From positions 1,178,001 to 1,242,000 of the forward strand of contig NZ_CP103794.1 of NCBI RefSeq assembly GCF_030388325.1: a stretch of 64,000 bases of DNA, given 5' to 3'. Numbering within the stretch: position 1 is the first letter of the stretch; each line of letters opens with the position of its first letter. The notes under the pieces are model-generated. The model had not been told where the DNA came from and made no database searches. It saw only the letters and a program-made list of their open reading frames with translations. A program made the position numbers and the translations under genes. Below are positions 1 to 7,919 of the stretch, in pieces. The stretch is from Flavobacterium johnsoniae (GTDB lineage Bacteria > Bacteroidota > Bacteroidia > Flavobacteriales > Flavobacteriaceae).

Positions 1-53
1 GGTTTCCCACAGGTGTTTGAGACCAGCGCGTCTACCAATTCCGCCATCCGGGC
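1..53 (-). tRNA. tRNA-Leu (CAA), partial, 3' part outside the window
   Basis: Read on the minus strand, the sequence begins GCCCGGATGGCGGAATTGG, the usual 5' part of a class II tRNA-Leu with its D-arm. The anticodon loop CTCAAAC gives anticodon CAA. The gene runs off the left edge within the variable arm. The anticodon stem as read (CTGGT against ACCTG) has one T-T mismatch, which may be real or a base error. Confidence 0.85.
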
Positions 54-211
54 TTAGCAGACGAAAAAACAATCAAAAGAGATTATTTTAACGCAATAGA
101 ATGAAGTCATAAATGGCGTCATTCCTTTAACACGGTGCAAATGTAAAAAATAAAATTAAACCAACTACTAAAAATACTTAAATTTTTCCTTTCAGTGTCC
201 AATAAATTTTA

Positions 212-219
212 TAAATTTG
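212..219 (+). promoter_or_regulatory. Putative -7 box of the prs-rplY promoter
   Basis: TAAATTTG fits the Bacteroidetes -7 consensus TAnnTTTG and lies about 120 bases before the prs start codon. No clear TTG is present at the -33 distance, so the site is moderate. The rest of the gap between tRNA-Leu and prs is AT-rich with no other feature seen. Confidence 0.5.
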
Positions 220-341
220 CACCTCGTTAAAACGAAGCACACACAACTAACTACATTCGAGGCATTTATAAGGTTTTTTTCTTTGTTAGAAATAATAATA
301 ATAAAATTAGATAAATGTAGCGGAGCAAAAACAACAATATA

Positions 342-1283
342 ATGTCGCACCTAGAACCAGAAGCTAAAATTTTTGCTTGTTCACAAAGTGTTTATCTTGC
401 AGAAAAAATTGCAAAAGACTACGGAATTCCGTTAGGAAAAGTAACGATGTCAACGTATAGCGATGGAGAATTTCAGCCATCTTACGAAGAATCGATTAGA
501 GGTTTACGAGTTTTCATCGTATGTTCAACTTTTCCAAGTGCAGATAATCTGATGGAATTGTTGTTGATGATTGATGCGGCAAAACGTGCATCAGCAAGAC
601 ACATTACAGCTGTTATGCCTTATTTTGGTTGGGCAAGACAAGATAGAAAAGACAAACCAAGAGTTCCGATTGGAGCTAAGTTAGTAGCAAATCTACTAAC
701 AGCTGCAGGAGCAACAAGAATCATGACAATGGATTTGCATGCAGATCAAATTCAAGGATTCTTCGAAAAACCAGTAGATCACTTATTTGCATCTACAATC
801 TTTTTACCATACGTAGAAAGTTTAAATTTAGAAAATCTGACAATTGCATCTCCAGATATGGGAGGTTCAAAAAGAGCATATGCTTACTCTAAGTTTTTAG
901 AATCAGATGTAGTAATCTGTTACAAACAAAGAAAAGCAGCCAACGTTATCGATACTATGGAGCTAATTGGTGAAGTAAAAGGTCGTAACGTAATCTTAGT
1001 AGACGACATGATCGATACGGGAGGAACTTTAGCGAAAGCTGCCGACCTAATGATCGAAAAAGGAGCGCTAAGTGTAAGAGCAATTTGTACGCACGCTATT
1101 TTATCTGGCGGAGCATACGAAAAAATTGAAAACTCAAAATTGACAGAATTAATCGTAACAGATTCAATTCCGTTAAAGAAAGAGTCAAAAAAGATAAAAG
1201 TGGTAAGCTGTGCGCCTCTATTTGCTGAGGTTATGCAGATGGTTCACCACAACAATTCCATCAGTGGAAAATTCATTATGTAA
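342..1283 (+). CDS. prs: Ribose-phosphate pyrophosphokinase (PRPP synthetase)
   Basis: The enzyme makes 5-phosphoribosyl 1-diphosphate from ribose 5-phosphate and ATP in the cytoplasm, feeding purine, pyrimidine, histidine and NAD synthesis. The 313-residue length is normal for class I PRPP synthetases. Visible motifs are the DLHADQIQGFF segment near residue 130, which forms part of the ATP site, and the PRPP-binding loop LVDDMIDTGGT near residues 220-230. It lies immediately before rplY and pth, a common neighbourhood in bacteria. The start ATG follows an A-rich leader without a Shine-Dalgarno sequence, as expected for flavobacteria. Within this window purF uses its product. Confidence 0.97.
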   Translation: MSHLEPEAKIFACSQSVYLAEKIAKDYGIPLGKVTMSTYSDGEFQPSYEESIRGLRVFIVCSTFPSADNLMELLLMIDAAKRASARHITAVMPYFGWARQDRKDKPRVPIGAKLVANLLTAAGATRIMTMDLHADQIQGFFEKPVDHLFASTIFLPYVESLNLENLTIASPDMGGSKRAYAYSKFLESDVVICYKQRKAANVIDTMELIGEVKGRNVILVDDMIDTGGTLAKAADLMIEKGALSVRAICTHAILSGGAYEKIENSKLTELIVTDSIPLKKESKKIKVVSCAPLFAEVMQMVHHNNSISGKFIM

Positions 1284-1360
1284 AAGCAGTAAGCTGTAGG
1301 CATTAGGCCGTAAGCTTATTTACTTTGCATAAAAAGCCTAAAGCATATTGCTTAAAGCTT
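1284..1360. repeat. Imperfect intergenic palindrome with 7-nt periodic arms
   Basis: The left arm (1284-1308) and right arm (1336-1360) are imperfect reverse complements over 25 nt. The arms are built from GTAAGC- and TTAGGC-like words repeating about every 7 nt. The element begins directly after the prs stop codon and lies within the prs-rplY gap. Confidence 0.6.
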
Positions 1361-1404
1361 AAACAAAATAGAATATTTATATTAATAACTATATTTTTTT
1401 TACA

Positions 1405-2016
1405 ATGAAATCGATTACAATTAAAGGATCAGAAAGAGAAAGCGTGGGCAAAGTGTCAACTAAAGCCTTACGTAATGCTGGAGCGGTTCCTTGCGTGTTA
1501 TACGGAGGAAATCAAGCAGTGCACTTCTCAGCAGACGCTGCAGCGTTCAAAAACTTGGTTTACACTCCAAATGCACACACAGTTGTGATTGAGCTTGGAA
1601 AAGGAAAATCATTCAATGCAATTTTGCAAGATATCCAAGTTCACCCAGTATCAGACAAAATTTTACACATTGACTTCTTCCAATTATTTGATGATAAAGA
1701 AATCACTATGGAAGTTCCTGTGAAAATCGTTGGTACATCTAAAGGTGTTCTTGCGGGAGGTGTTTTACGTTTGAACCAACGTAAATTAAAAGTTAAAGCT
1801 TTACCAGCAAATCTTCCTGATTTCGTTGAAGCTGACATCACTCCACTTGAAATGGGTAACAAATTATACGTTACTAAAGTTGGTGCTCCAGAATACAAAA
1901 TTATGCACCCAGACAACACAGTTGTTGCTCAAGTAAGAATTTCTCGTGCTGCTATGAAAGCTGCTCAAGAAGCTGCAAAAGCTGCAAAAGCTCCTGCAAA
2001 AGGAAAGAAAAAATAA
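1405..2016 (+). CDS. rplY: 50S ribosomal protein L25, Ctc-type
   Basis: This 203-residue protein is the long (TL5/Ctc) form of L25, which binds 5S rRNA in the large ribosomal subunit. The N-terminal L25 domain covers about residues 1-95, with the usual VPCVLYGG segment near residue 30, followed by the Ctc C-terminal beta domain to about 185. The last 20 residues are an Ala/Lys-rich tail, typical of Bacteroidetes homologues. It follows prs by 121 nt and is closed by a strong intrinsic terminator, so prs-rplY is probably one transcription unit. Confidence 0.96.
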   Translation: MKSITIKGSERESVGKVSTKALRNAGAVPCVLYGGNQAVHFSADAAAFKNLVYTPNAHTVVIELGKGKSFNAILQDIQVHPVSDKILHIDFFQLFDDKEITMEVPVKIVGTSKGVLAGGVLRLNQRKLKVKALPANLPDFVEADITPLEMGNKLYVTKVGAPEYKIMHPDNTVVAQVRISRAAMKAAQEAAKAAKAPAKGKKK

Positions 2017-2034
2017 TTTTTTTCAAAACTATAC

Positions 2035-2070
2035 AAAAAGCCTCAATCTTACGATTGGGGCTTTTTTTTT
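2035..2070 (+). terminator. Intrinsic terminator of rplY
   Basis: An 8-bp stem (CCTCAATC / GATTGGGG, one G-T pair) with a TTAC loop is followed by a run of T residues. It begins 18 nt after the rplY stop codon. Confidence 0.9.
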
Positions 2071-2117
2071 AGATTCTAAGTTTCTAAGATGCTGAGATGC
2101 TAAGATTTTTAATCGGT

Positions 2118-2205
2118 GTCAGGCTGAGCGAAGTCGAAGCCCACACAAAGTGTTGAATCTACATTGTCGAGCTTCATGTGTTCCTTCGACTTCGCTCAGG
2201 ATGAC
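2118..2205. repeat. REP-like palindrome between rplY and pth
   Basis: The left arm (2118-2139) and right arm (2184-2205) are reverse complements at 20 of 22 positions and contain the core GAGCGAAGTCGAAG. The inner part pairs less well. Just before it, 2072-2107 holds CTAAG/CTGAG words at about 8-nt spacing. Any upstream reading extension of pth into this element is not real coding sequence. Confidence 0.7.
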
Positions 2206-2320
2206 AATAAGAAATGATAATAAATCTGCGAGAAACATTTTCTCAGCGACCTTTGCGGTTAAATCGCGACCAACAAGCAATTATCTAATTGTCACATTCA
2301 CAAATTATCTAATTAACAAA

Positions 2321-2351
2321 TTGTCACATTCTCTAATTAATCTTACTTTTG
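2321..2351 (+). promoter_or_regulatory. pth promoter (TTG-N20-TACTTTTG)
   Basis: A TTG at 2321-2323 and TACTTTTG at 2344-2351 are separated by 20 nt, an exact match to the Bacteroidetes housekeeping consensus. Transcription would start at about 2355-2357, right at the first candidate ATG of pth. Confidence 0.75.
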
Positions 2352-2356
2352 CAAAC

Positions 2357-2983
2357 ATGATAAAATGGATAACAAAACTGTTTTCATCAACACAAAAAGA
2401 AGAGAACATAGATAATATGAAGAAATATTTAATAGTCGGGTTGGGGAATATAGGAGCCGAATACGTAAACACAAGACATAACATCGGGTTTAAAGTATTG
2501 GATTTTTTAGCAAGAAAAGAAAATCTTTCTTTCGAAACCGTAAAACTAGGATCTCTGGCTGAATATAAGTTTAAAGGAAGAACCTTCTTTTTGCTTAAGC
2601 CAAATACTTATATGAATCTAAGTGGGAAAGCTGTAAAATATTGGATGGATAAAGAAAACATTCCATTAGAAAATATTTTGGTCATTACAGATGATTTAAA
2701 CTTGTCATTTGGAACAATCAGAATCAAACCAAAAGGAAGCGATGGCGGTCATAACGGACTAAAAAACATCAATTTGGTTTTGAATACGCAAAATTATACG
2801 CGCTATAGATTTGGTATCAGCGATCAATTCAAAAAAGGGCAGCAAGTAGATTATGTTTTAGGCGAATGGAATGCAGAAGAAGATGCAAAACTAACAGAAC
2901 GCCTAGAAACTTCTGCAGAAATAATTAAAACTTTTGGAACTGCCGGTTTAGAAAATACAATGACAACTTTTAACGGAAAATAA
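2357..2983 (+). CDS. pth: Peptidyl-tRNA hydrolase
   Basis: The enzyme releases tRNA from peptidyl-tRNA that has dropped off ribosomes. The core begins with KYLIVGLGNIGAEYVNTRHN and contains the catalytic His in NTRHNIGF and the conserved KPNTYMNLSG and GSDGGHNGLKN motifs. Two starts are possible. The ATG at 2357 gives 208 residues with a 20-residue extension. The ATG at 2417 gives 188 residues, the usual family length. The promoter at 2321-2351 would make a start at 2357 almost leaderless, which favours 2417. I kept the longer form because flavobacterial homologues are, as I recall, often annotated with such an extension. Product identity is secure; the start is not. Confidence 0.9.
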   Translation: MIKWITKLFSSTQKEENIDNMKKYLIVGLGNIGAEYVNTRHNIGFKVLDFLARKENLSFETVKLGSLAEYKFKGRTFFLLKPNTYMNLSGKAVKYWMDKENIPLENILVITDDLNLSFGTIRIKPKGSDGGHNGLKNINLVLNTQNYTRYRFGISDQFKKGQQVDYVLGEWNAEEDAKLTERLETSAEIIKTFGTAGLENTMTTFNGK

Positions 2984-3078
2984 AGATTTACAGCTATTTA
3001 TATAATGAAAAAGTAAATTATCAGTTAATTTAATTGAATTATAACGAAATAGTATTTTCAATTCCAAAGTTAAATGTC

Positions 3079-3086
3079 TAAATTTG
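3079..3086 (+). promoter_or_regulatory. Putative -7 box of the superoxide dismutase promoter
   Basis: TAAATTTG fits TAnnTTTG and sits 38 nt before the start codon. No TTG is found at the expected upstream distance. Confidence 0.5.
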
Positions 3087-3123
3087 GGATAAATTATTAT
3101 AAACCATAAAAATTAGAAATATC

Positions 3124-3735
3124 ATGGCTTTTGAATTACCACAATTACCTTATGCATACGATGCATTAGAACCACATATTGATGCACGTACAATGGAAAT
3201 CCATCATACAAAGCACCACAATGCATATACTACAAATCTAAATGCAGCAATCGCTGGAACAGATTTAGAAGGAAAAACAATCGAAAATATCTTAATTAAC
3301 TTAGATAAATCTAACGCAGCAGTTCGTAATAATGGTGGAGGTTTCTACAACCACAATTTATTCTGGACTGTAATGTCTCCAAACGGAGGAGGATTGCCAA
3401 CAGGAGATTTATTGGCAGCAATCGAAGCTTCTTTCGGATCATTTGAAGAATTTAAAGCAAAATTTGCTAAAGCTGGAGCAACTCAATTTGGTTCTGGATG
3501 GGCTTGGTTAACAGTTCAAAAAGGAGGAAAATTAGAAGTTGTTGGTACTCCAAATCAAGATAATCCATTAATGCCAGAAGTTGCTGGTAACGGTGGAACT
3601 CCAATCTTAGGAATGGATGTTTGGGAGCACGCTTATTATTTAAACTACCAAAACAGAAGACCAGATTATATTGAAGCTTTCTTTAGTGTAATTAACTGGA
3701 CAGAAGTTGCAAGAAGATTTGCTTTAGACAAATAA
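3124..3735 (+). CDS. sodA: Superoxide dismutase, Mn/Fe family (probably Mn-type)
   Basis: This cytoplasmic enzyme converts superoxide to oxygen and hydrogen peroxide. The 203-residue protein has both family domains. Metal ligands are visible as His27 (EIHHTKHH), the His in [11 protein letters not shown], and Asp and His in the signature [15 protein letters not shown]. The triple Gly before the second ligand and the NQDNPLM segment are typical of Mn enzymes, although metal use cannot be fixed from sequence. There is no signal peptide. The gene is monocistronic, with its own -7 box and a strong terminator. Confidence 0.95.
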   Translation: MAFELPQLPYAYDALEPHIDARTMEIHHTKHHNAYTTNLNAAIAGTDLEGKTIENILINLDKSNAAVRNNGGGFYNHNLFWTVMSPNGGGLPTGDLLAAIEASFGSFEEFKAKFAKAGATQFGSGWAWLTVQKGGKLEVVGTPNQDNPLMPEVAGNGGTPILGMDVWEHAYYLNYQNRRPDYIEAFFSVINWTEVARRFALDK

Positions 3736-3758
3736 GAGAAAAGAGAAAAGAGCAAAGA

Positions 3759-3798
3759 AAAAAGACGGATAACGTATTGTTATCCGTCTTTTTTTTTG
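3759..3798 (+). terminator. Intrinsic terminator of the superoxide dismutase gene
   Basis: A perfect 10-bp stem (GACGGATAAC / GTTATCCGTC) with loop GTATT is followed by ten T residues. Confidence 0.92.
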
Positions 3799-3857
3799 TG
3801 ATTTATATTTTTCTCTTTGTTCTATAATCTTTATTCTTTCCTCTAAAAAATAAAAAT

Positions 3858-3928
3858 AAAAAAGGTGGAATCTCTTCCACCTTTTTTGCCCCAAATCTAC
3901 CATAAACTTAACCTACTAATGTTATGGT
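3858..3928 (-). ncRNA. Candidate small RNA, array copy 1
   Basis: Minus-strand reading predicts an RNA of about 70 nt with three parts: a 5' hairpin (CCATAAC against GTTTATGG with one bulged base), the conserved linker GATTTGGGGC, and a GGTGG/CCACC terminator stem followed by T residues. The aligned promoter box is TACCTTTA, one base off the consensus, with TTT instead of TTG upstream. Direction and expression are inferred. Confidence 0.5.
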
Positions 3929-4141
3929 TTAGTAAAGGTAGTAATGGATTTTTGGGAGAAAAAACTTTTCAGATGAAATGTACTAATATCCGATAAATGG
4001 ATTGTTATTTATTGTCTTGTCCTTTTAAAGGAAAAATGAGAATAAAATAGCCTTTAGAATACGGAATGAAGAATGGGTAAAAAAGAGAATTGGGAATTAC
4101 AATATAAATATTGTTGTTTTAAAACTTATAAGGAATAAAAT

Positions 4142-4212
4142 AAAAAAGGCGGAATCTCTTCCGCCTTTTTTGCCCCAAATCTACCATAAACTTAACCTAC
4201 TAATGTTATGGT
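4142..4212 (-). ncRNA. Candidate small RNA, array copy 2
   Basis: It has the same architecture as copy 1, but the terminator stem is GGCGG/CCGCC. A T-A pair in copy 1 is a C-G pair here, so both partners changed together, which supports selection on the RNA hairpin. The promoter box is the degenerate TACCTTTA. Confidence 0.5.
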
Positions 4213-4424
4213 TTAGTAAAGGTAGTGATGGATTTTTGGGAGAAAAAACTTTTCAGATGAAGTGTATTAATATCCGATAAATGGATTGTAATTCATTGTC
4301 TTGTCCTTTTAAAGGAAAAATGGGAATAAAATAGCCTCTAGAAGTGGAATAAAGAATTGTAATAAATAGATTGGAAACTAAAATACAAAGATTGTTATTT
4401 TTAAAACTTACAGGGAATAAAAAT

Positions 4425-4495
4425 AAAAAAGGCGGAATCTCTTCCGCCTTTTTTGCCCCAAATCTACCATAAACTTAACCTACTAATGTTATGGT
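4425..4495 (-). ncRNA. Candidate small RNA, array copy 3
   Basis: The architecture matches copy 2, with a GGCGG/CCGCC terminator stem. The promoter box aligned with copy 4 is TACTTTTA. Confidence 0.5.
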
Positions 4496-4610
4496 TTAGT
4501 AAAAGTAATGAAGGATATTTCGAATTGAAAAAAATTTAGATGAAAGGTAACTATATCCGATTAAATGATATATAAGCTATTGCTTTAGAAATAGTTGAGT
4601 TTATTCCAAT

Positions 4611-4681
4611 AAAAAAGGTGGAATTTCTTCCACCCTTTTTGCCCCAAATCTACCATAAACTTAACCTACTAATGTTATGGT
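4611..4681 (-). ncRNA. Candidate small RNA, array copy 4 (best promoter)
   Basis: This copy is closest to purF. Predicted RNA start is about 4681, with a 5' hairpin of up to nine pairs, the GATTTGGGGC linker, a GGTGG/CCACC terminator stem and six T residues at 4616-4611. It is the only copy with a full consensus promoter, at 4686-4716. Confidence 0.55.
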
Positions 4682-4685
4682 ATTT

Positions 4686-4716
4686 CAAAAGTATCATTGC
4701 TTTTCAATTTTACCAA
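4686..4716 (-). promoter_or_regulatory. Consensus promoter of small-RNA copy 4 (TTG-N20-TACTTTTG)
   Basis: On the minus strand TTG (4716-4714) is followed after exactly 20 nt by TACTTTTG (4693-4686). No open reading frame follows before the hairpin terminator, so a short non-coding transcript is the natural product. Confidence 0.65.
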
Positions 4717-4781
4717 ACAAACAGGATGAACGGCAAAAAAAACCGATGAAATGCACAAATTAACCTTTTATTAATACTTTT

Positions 4782-6680
4782 TTAATAAGCTCTAGCGTCT
4801 TTTCCTTCGTAGAAATTCATAAAAGCACGATTTACGACACGATTTCCACCTGGAGTAGGGTAGTCTCCAGTAAAATACCAATCACCTAAATTTTTAGGGC
4901 ATGCGATGTGAAGATCTTCTACCGTTTGGAAGATGATTTTTACTTCAGCATTGATTTCTGGTGAGCTTAACATTTCTGCTATTTTATCTGATATTTCCTC
5001 ATTTGTAAATTGATCGTAAATTTCTGTTACATAATTTACAACATCAGTATCTGAGAAATTTTCTTGTGCTTTACATTTTGCATAAACTTCATCTACAATA
5101 TGGTAAAGGTTTCTTTCTTTTAATAAAGCAAGTGCTGCTCTAAAAGCAACTAAACCTTCTAGTTTTGCCATATCAATTCCGTAACAATCTGGGTAACGAA
5201 TTTGTGGTGCAGATGAAACAATTACAATACGTTTTGGTTTTAAACGATCCATCATTTTAATGATGCTCATTTTCAGAGTAGTTCCACGAACAATACTATC
5301 GTCAATAATAACCAAATTGTCTTCTGGTTTAATTACGCCATATGTAACATCGTAAACGTGAGCAACTAAATCGTCACGGCTGCTGTCTTCTGTAATAAAG
5401 GTTCTAAGTTTAGCATCTTTAATAGCCACTTTTTCTGTACGTATTTTTACAGCTAAAAGTTCTTGAAGTGTTTCAGCCGTTAAAGTATTTCTATTTTCTA
5501 GAATATAATTGTTTTTTCTCTGATTTAAGAAATCCTGAGCAGCTTCTACTAAACCATAAAATGAAGTTTCGGCTGTATTCGGAATATAAGAGAAAACAGT
5601 GTTGTCTGTATCGCTGTCGATTGCTTTAAGAACTGCTGGTAAAATTAATTTACCTAAATCTTTACGTTCTTGATAGATTTCAGCGTCGCTTCCTCTTGAG
5701 AAATAAATTCTTTCAAAAGAACAAGCTTTTTTAACTGTTGGCTCCAAGATTTGTTTCATAGAAACATTTCCATTTTTTTTGATAATCAAAGCATTTCCTG
5801 GATCGATTTCCTGAACGCTTTCAAAAGGAACATTAAATACAGTTTGAATAACAGGTCTTTCTGAAGCTACAACAACCACTTCATCATCTTGATAAAAGTA
5901 AGCTGGACGTATTCCTGCGGGATCTCTAAATACAAAAGCATCTCCATGACCTAATAAACCAGCCATTGCGTAACCGCCATCTAGGTTTTTAGCTGAACGA
6001 GCTAAGATTTTTGCAATATCCAAACGCTCGGCAATTACTGGCGAAGCTTCTCTTTTAGAATAACCTTCAGCTTTACAGTCTTGGTACAATTGCATAACTT
6101 CTTTATCTAAGAAGTGACCAATTTTTTCCATTACTGTAACAGTATCTGCCATTTCTTTTGGGTGCTGTCCTAATTCCACTAGATTTTCGAAAAGTTCTTT
6201 AACATTCGTCATGTTGAAGTTTCCAGCCAAAATCAAATTACGGTGCATCCAGTTACTTTGACGTAAGAAAGGGTGAACACTTTCGATGCTATTTTTTCCA
6301 AAAGTTCCGTAACGAACGTGTCCTAAAAACAATTCGCCAACATAAGGAATTTGTGATTTTATTTTATCGACATCTTCACCAATTTCTGGATTAGCTTTTA
6401 ACTCTTCGCTGATTCTCTCATTGATTTGTTTAAAAACATCTTGTATTGGCTGCGAATGATTCGAACGTACTCTGCTGATGTAGCGTTGTCCAGGTTCAAC
6501 ATCCAGTTTAATGCTTGCAAAACCAGCACCGTCTTGTCCGCGGTTGTGCTGTTTTTCCATCATTAAATACATTTTCTGAATTCCGTAAAACGCAGTTCCG
6601 TATTTTTCTTTATAATATTCAAGCGGTTTTAGTAGTCTAACTAAGGCTATCCCACATTCGTGTTTTAAAGCGTCGCTCAT
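4782..6680 (-). CDS. purF: Amidophosphoribosyltransferase, long flavobacterial form
   Basis: The enzyme catalyses the first committed step of purine synthesis, moving ammonia from glutamine to PRPP. The N-terminal class II glutamine amidotransferase domain starts with the catalytic Cys9 in HECGIALV, which implies removal of an eight-residue propeptide. The phosphoribosyltransferase domain carries the PRPP loop VIIDDSIVRGTT near residue 460 and the later YPDCYGIDM segment. At 632 residues it is longer than classical PurF (about 500), with extra sequence within and after both domains. It lies downstream of a PfkB kinase gene, separated by a hairpin terminator. A second PurF may exist elsewhere, so a paralogous role cannot be excluded. 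Confidence 0.88.
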   Translation of the reverse strand: MSDALKHECGIALVRLLKPLEYYKEKYGTAFYGIQKMYLMMEKQHNRGQDGAGFASIKLDVEPGQRYISRVRSNHSQPIQDVFKQINERISEELKANPEIGEDVDKIKSQIPYVGELFLGHVRYGTFGKNSIESVHPFLRQSNWMHRNLILAGNFNMTNVKELFENLVELGQHPKEMADTVTVMEKIGHFLDKEVMQLYQDCKAEGYSKREASPVIAERLDIAKILARSAKNLDGGYAMAGLLGHGDAFVFRDPAGIRPAYFYQDDEVVVVASERPVIQTVFNVPFESVQEIDPGNALIIKKNGNVSMKQILEPTVKKACSFERIYFSRGSDAEIYQERKDLGKLILPAVLKAIDSDTDNTVFSYIPNTAETSFYGLVEAAQDFLNQRKNNYILENRNTLTAETLQELLAVKIRTEKVAIKDAKLRTFITEDSSRDDLVAHVYDVTYGVIKPEDNLVIIDDSIVRGTTLKMSIIKMMDRLKPKRIVIVSSAPQIRYPDCYGIDMAKLEGLVAFRAALALLKERNLYHIVDEVYAKCKAQENFSDTDVVNYVTEIYDQFTNEEISDKIAEMLSSPEINAEVKIIFQTVEDLHIACPKNLGDWYFTGDYPTPGGNRVVNRAFMNFYEGKDARAY

Positions 6681-6727
6681 TGTTTTTGTTTTTTGTGTGT
6701 TGTGTAAGTTGTGTGTATTAACGTAAT

Positions 6728-6756
6728 AAAAAAAGCCCCGTGTTATCGAGGCTTTT
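6728..6756 (-). terminator. Intrinsic terminator between the PfkB kinase gene and purF
   Basis: On the minus strand AAAGCCTCG pairs with CGGGGCTTT around the loop ATAACA and is followed by T residues. It should stop most transcripts from the kinase gene before purF. Confidence 0.8.
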
Positions 6757-6761
6757 GCGCA

Positions 6762-7685
6762 TTATATTTCTATGTCAAACTGAGTTAACGACTTAAATTG
6801 CTGTAATCGAATCGCTACTTCGGCTTTGCTTAATGTTTCCATCCTTTCTGTTCCAAATTTTTCTACGCAGAACGAAGCTAAATTAGAACCATAAATAATT
6901 GCATTCTTCATGTTTCCAAAAGAAATGTTTTCGCTTTGCGCAATAAATCCAGAGAAACCACCTGCGAAAGTGTCTCCTGCTCCTGTTGGATCAAAAACTT
7001 CTTCTAATGGTAAAGCTGGTGCAAAGAATACTTCTCTATTGTGGAATAAAAGTGCGCCGTGTTCTCCTTTTTTAATCACCACATATTTTGGTCCCATATC
7101 TTGGATTTTAGCAGCGGCTTTTACTAATGAATATTCTCCAGAAAGTTGTCTTGCTTCTTCGTCATTGATTGTAATAACATCTACACGTTTAATAACGTCT
7201 AATAATTCTGGAAGAGCACAATCCATCCAAAAGTTCATTGTATCTAAAACAACTAATTTTGGTTTTTTCTCCATTTGGTCTAAAACACTGCTTTGTACTA
7301 ATGGGTGTAAGTTTCCTAACATTACAACATCAGCATCTTTGTAGTTTTGAGGAACTTTTGGCTGAAAATCAGCCAAAACATTCAATTCAGTAACTAAAGT
7401 GTCTCTAGAATTCAAATCGTTGTGGTACAAACCGCTCCAGAAAAAAGTCTTTCCTCCTTTTACAATTTCGATACCAGAGATATCGATATTTTTTGAAGTC
7501 AATAAATCTAAATGTTCTTGAGGAAAATCGTCTCCAACTACAGAAACAATAGCCGATTGTAAGTTAAAAAATGACGCTGATAATCCGATGTAGGTTGCAG
7601 CACCACCTAAAATTTTATCTGTTTTTCCGAAAGGAGTTTCAATCGCGTCGAAAGCAACTGTTCCAACAATCAATAGTTTATTCAT
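6762..7685 (-). CDS. PfkB-family carbohydrate kinase
   Basis: A 307-residue ribokinase-fold kinase, cytoplasmic, transferring phosphate from ATP to a sugar or nucleoside. The N-terminal Gly-Gly segment (GGAATYIG, near residue 27) and the C-terminal PfkB signature DPTGAGDTFAGG near residue 235, with the catalytic Asp, are both present. The TINDEEARQL segment is shared with family members. The substrate cannot be assigned; proximity to purF suggests a nucleoside or ribose, but this is weak because a terminator separates them. It has its own consensus promoter on the minus strand. Confidence 0.85.
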   Translation of the reverse strand: MNKLLIVGTVAFDAIETPFGKTDKILGGAATYIGLSASFFNLQSAIVSVVGDDFPQEHLDLLTSKNIDISGIEIVKGGKTFFWSGLYHNDLNSRDTLVTELNVLADFQPKVPQNYKDADVVMLGNLHPLVQSSVLDQMEKKPKLVVLDTMNFWMDCALPELLDVIKRVDVITINDEEARQLSGEYSLVKAAAKIQDMGPKYVVIKKGEHGALLFHNREVFFAPALPLEEVFDPTGAGDTFAGGFSGFIAQSENISFGNMKNAIIYGSNLASFCVEKFGTERMETLSKAEVAIRLQQFKSLTQFDIEI

Positions 7686-7708
7686 TTTATGAATTTCGAA
7701 TTAGGGTG

Positions 7709-7739
7709 CAAAGATACTTCATAAGTTACAATCTTGCAA
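7709..7739 (-). promoter_or_regulatory. Promoter of the PfkB kinase gene (TTG-N20-TATCTTTG)
   Basis: On the minus strand TTG (7739-7737) and TATCTTTG (7716-7709) are separated by 20 nt, matching the Bacteroidetes consensus, 23 nt before the start codon. Confidence 0.7.
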
Positions 7740-7890
7740 CGGTTTATGGTCTCAAAATTTTCTTAAAAAAAAGAGAACGATTTCGAAGTAAAACTATTGT
7801 AAATGAATTGGTTAAAATTGATTTTTTAGAAAGATTAAAATAGGTTTTCTAGAACTAAGATGCAACTAATATTTTGAAAAAATTTTTCGT

Positions 7891-7898
7891 TAGATTTG
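7891..7898 (+). promoter_or_regulatory. Putative -7 box for the lipoprotein gene at 7920
   Basis: TAGATTTG matches TAnnTTTG 22 nt before the chosen ATG. This supports the ATG at 7920 over the in-frame TTG at 7896, which would lie inside the promoter. Confidence 0.5.
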
Positions 7899-7919
7899 TT
7901 TAAATCTGAAATCTCAATT

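Larger units (their letters stand above)
3858..4640. repeat. Tandem direct repeat, about 284-nt unit, four copies
   Basis: A conserved block (hairpin, GCCCCAAATC, then about 35 further bases) occurs at 3858, 4142, 4425 and 4611. The first three units are about 284 nt long and their spacers are also nearly identical. The third-to-fourth spacing is shortened to 186 nt with a diverged spacer. The 3736-4781 gap holds no protein-coding gene. Confidence 0.95.

Noticed and set aside
2213..2275. Fourth full GCAAAG-type palindrome before pth
   Set aside because: Only one half with CTTTGCGG words is visible; the matching arm is absent, so it was not annotated as an element.
2150..2356. N-terminal extension of peptidyl-tRNA hydrolase
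   Set aside because: It runs through a REP-like palindrome and lies upstream of the promoter.
3858..4640. CRISPR array or tandem protein repeat in the repeated region
   Set aside because: The units are about 284 nt with nearly identical spacers, there are no cas genes, and no long open frame runs through them.
3858..4640. Plus-strand reading of the small-RNA array
   Set aside because: The hairpins have T runs on both sides, but no TAnnTTTG box was seen in the plus-strand spacers, whereas copy 4 has a perfect minus-strand promoter.
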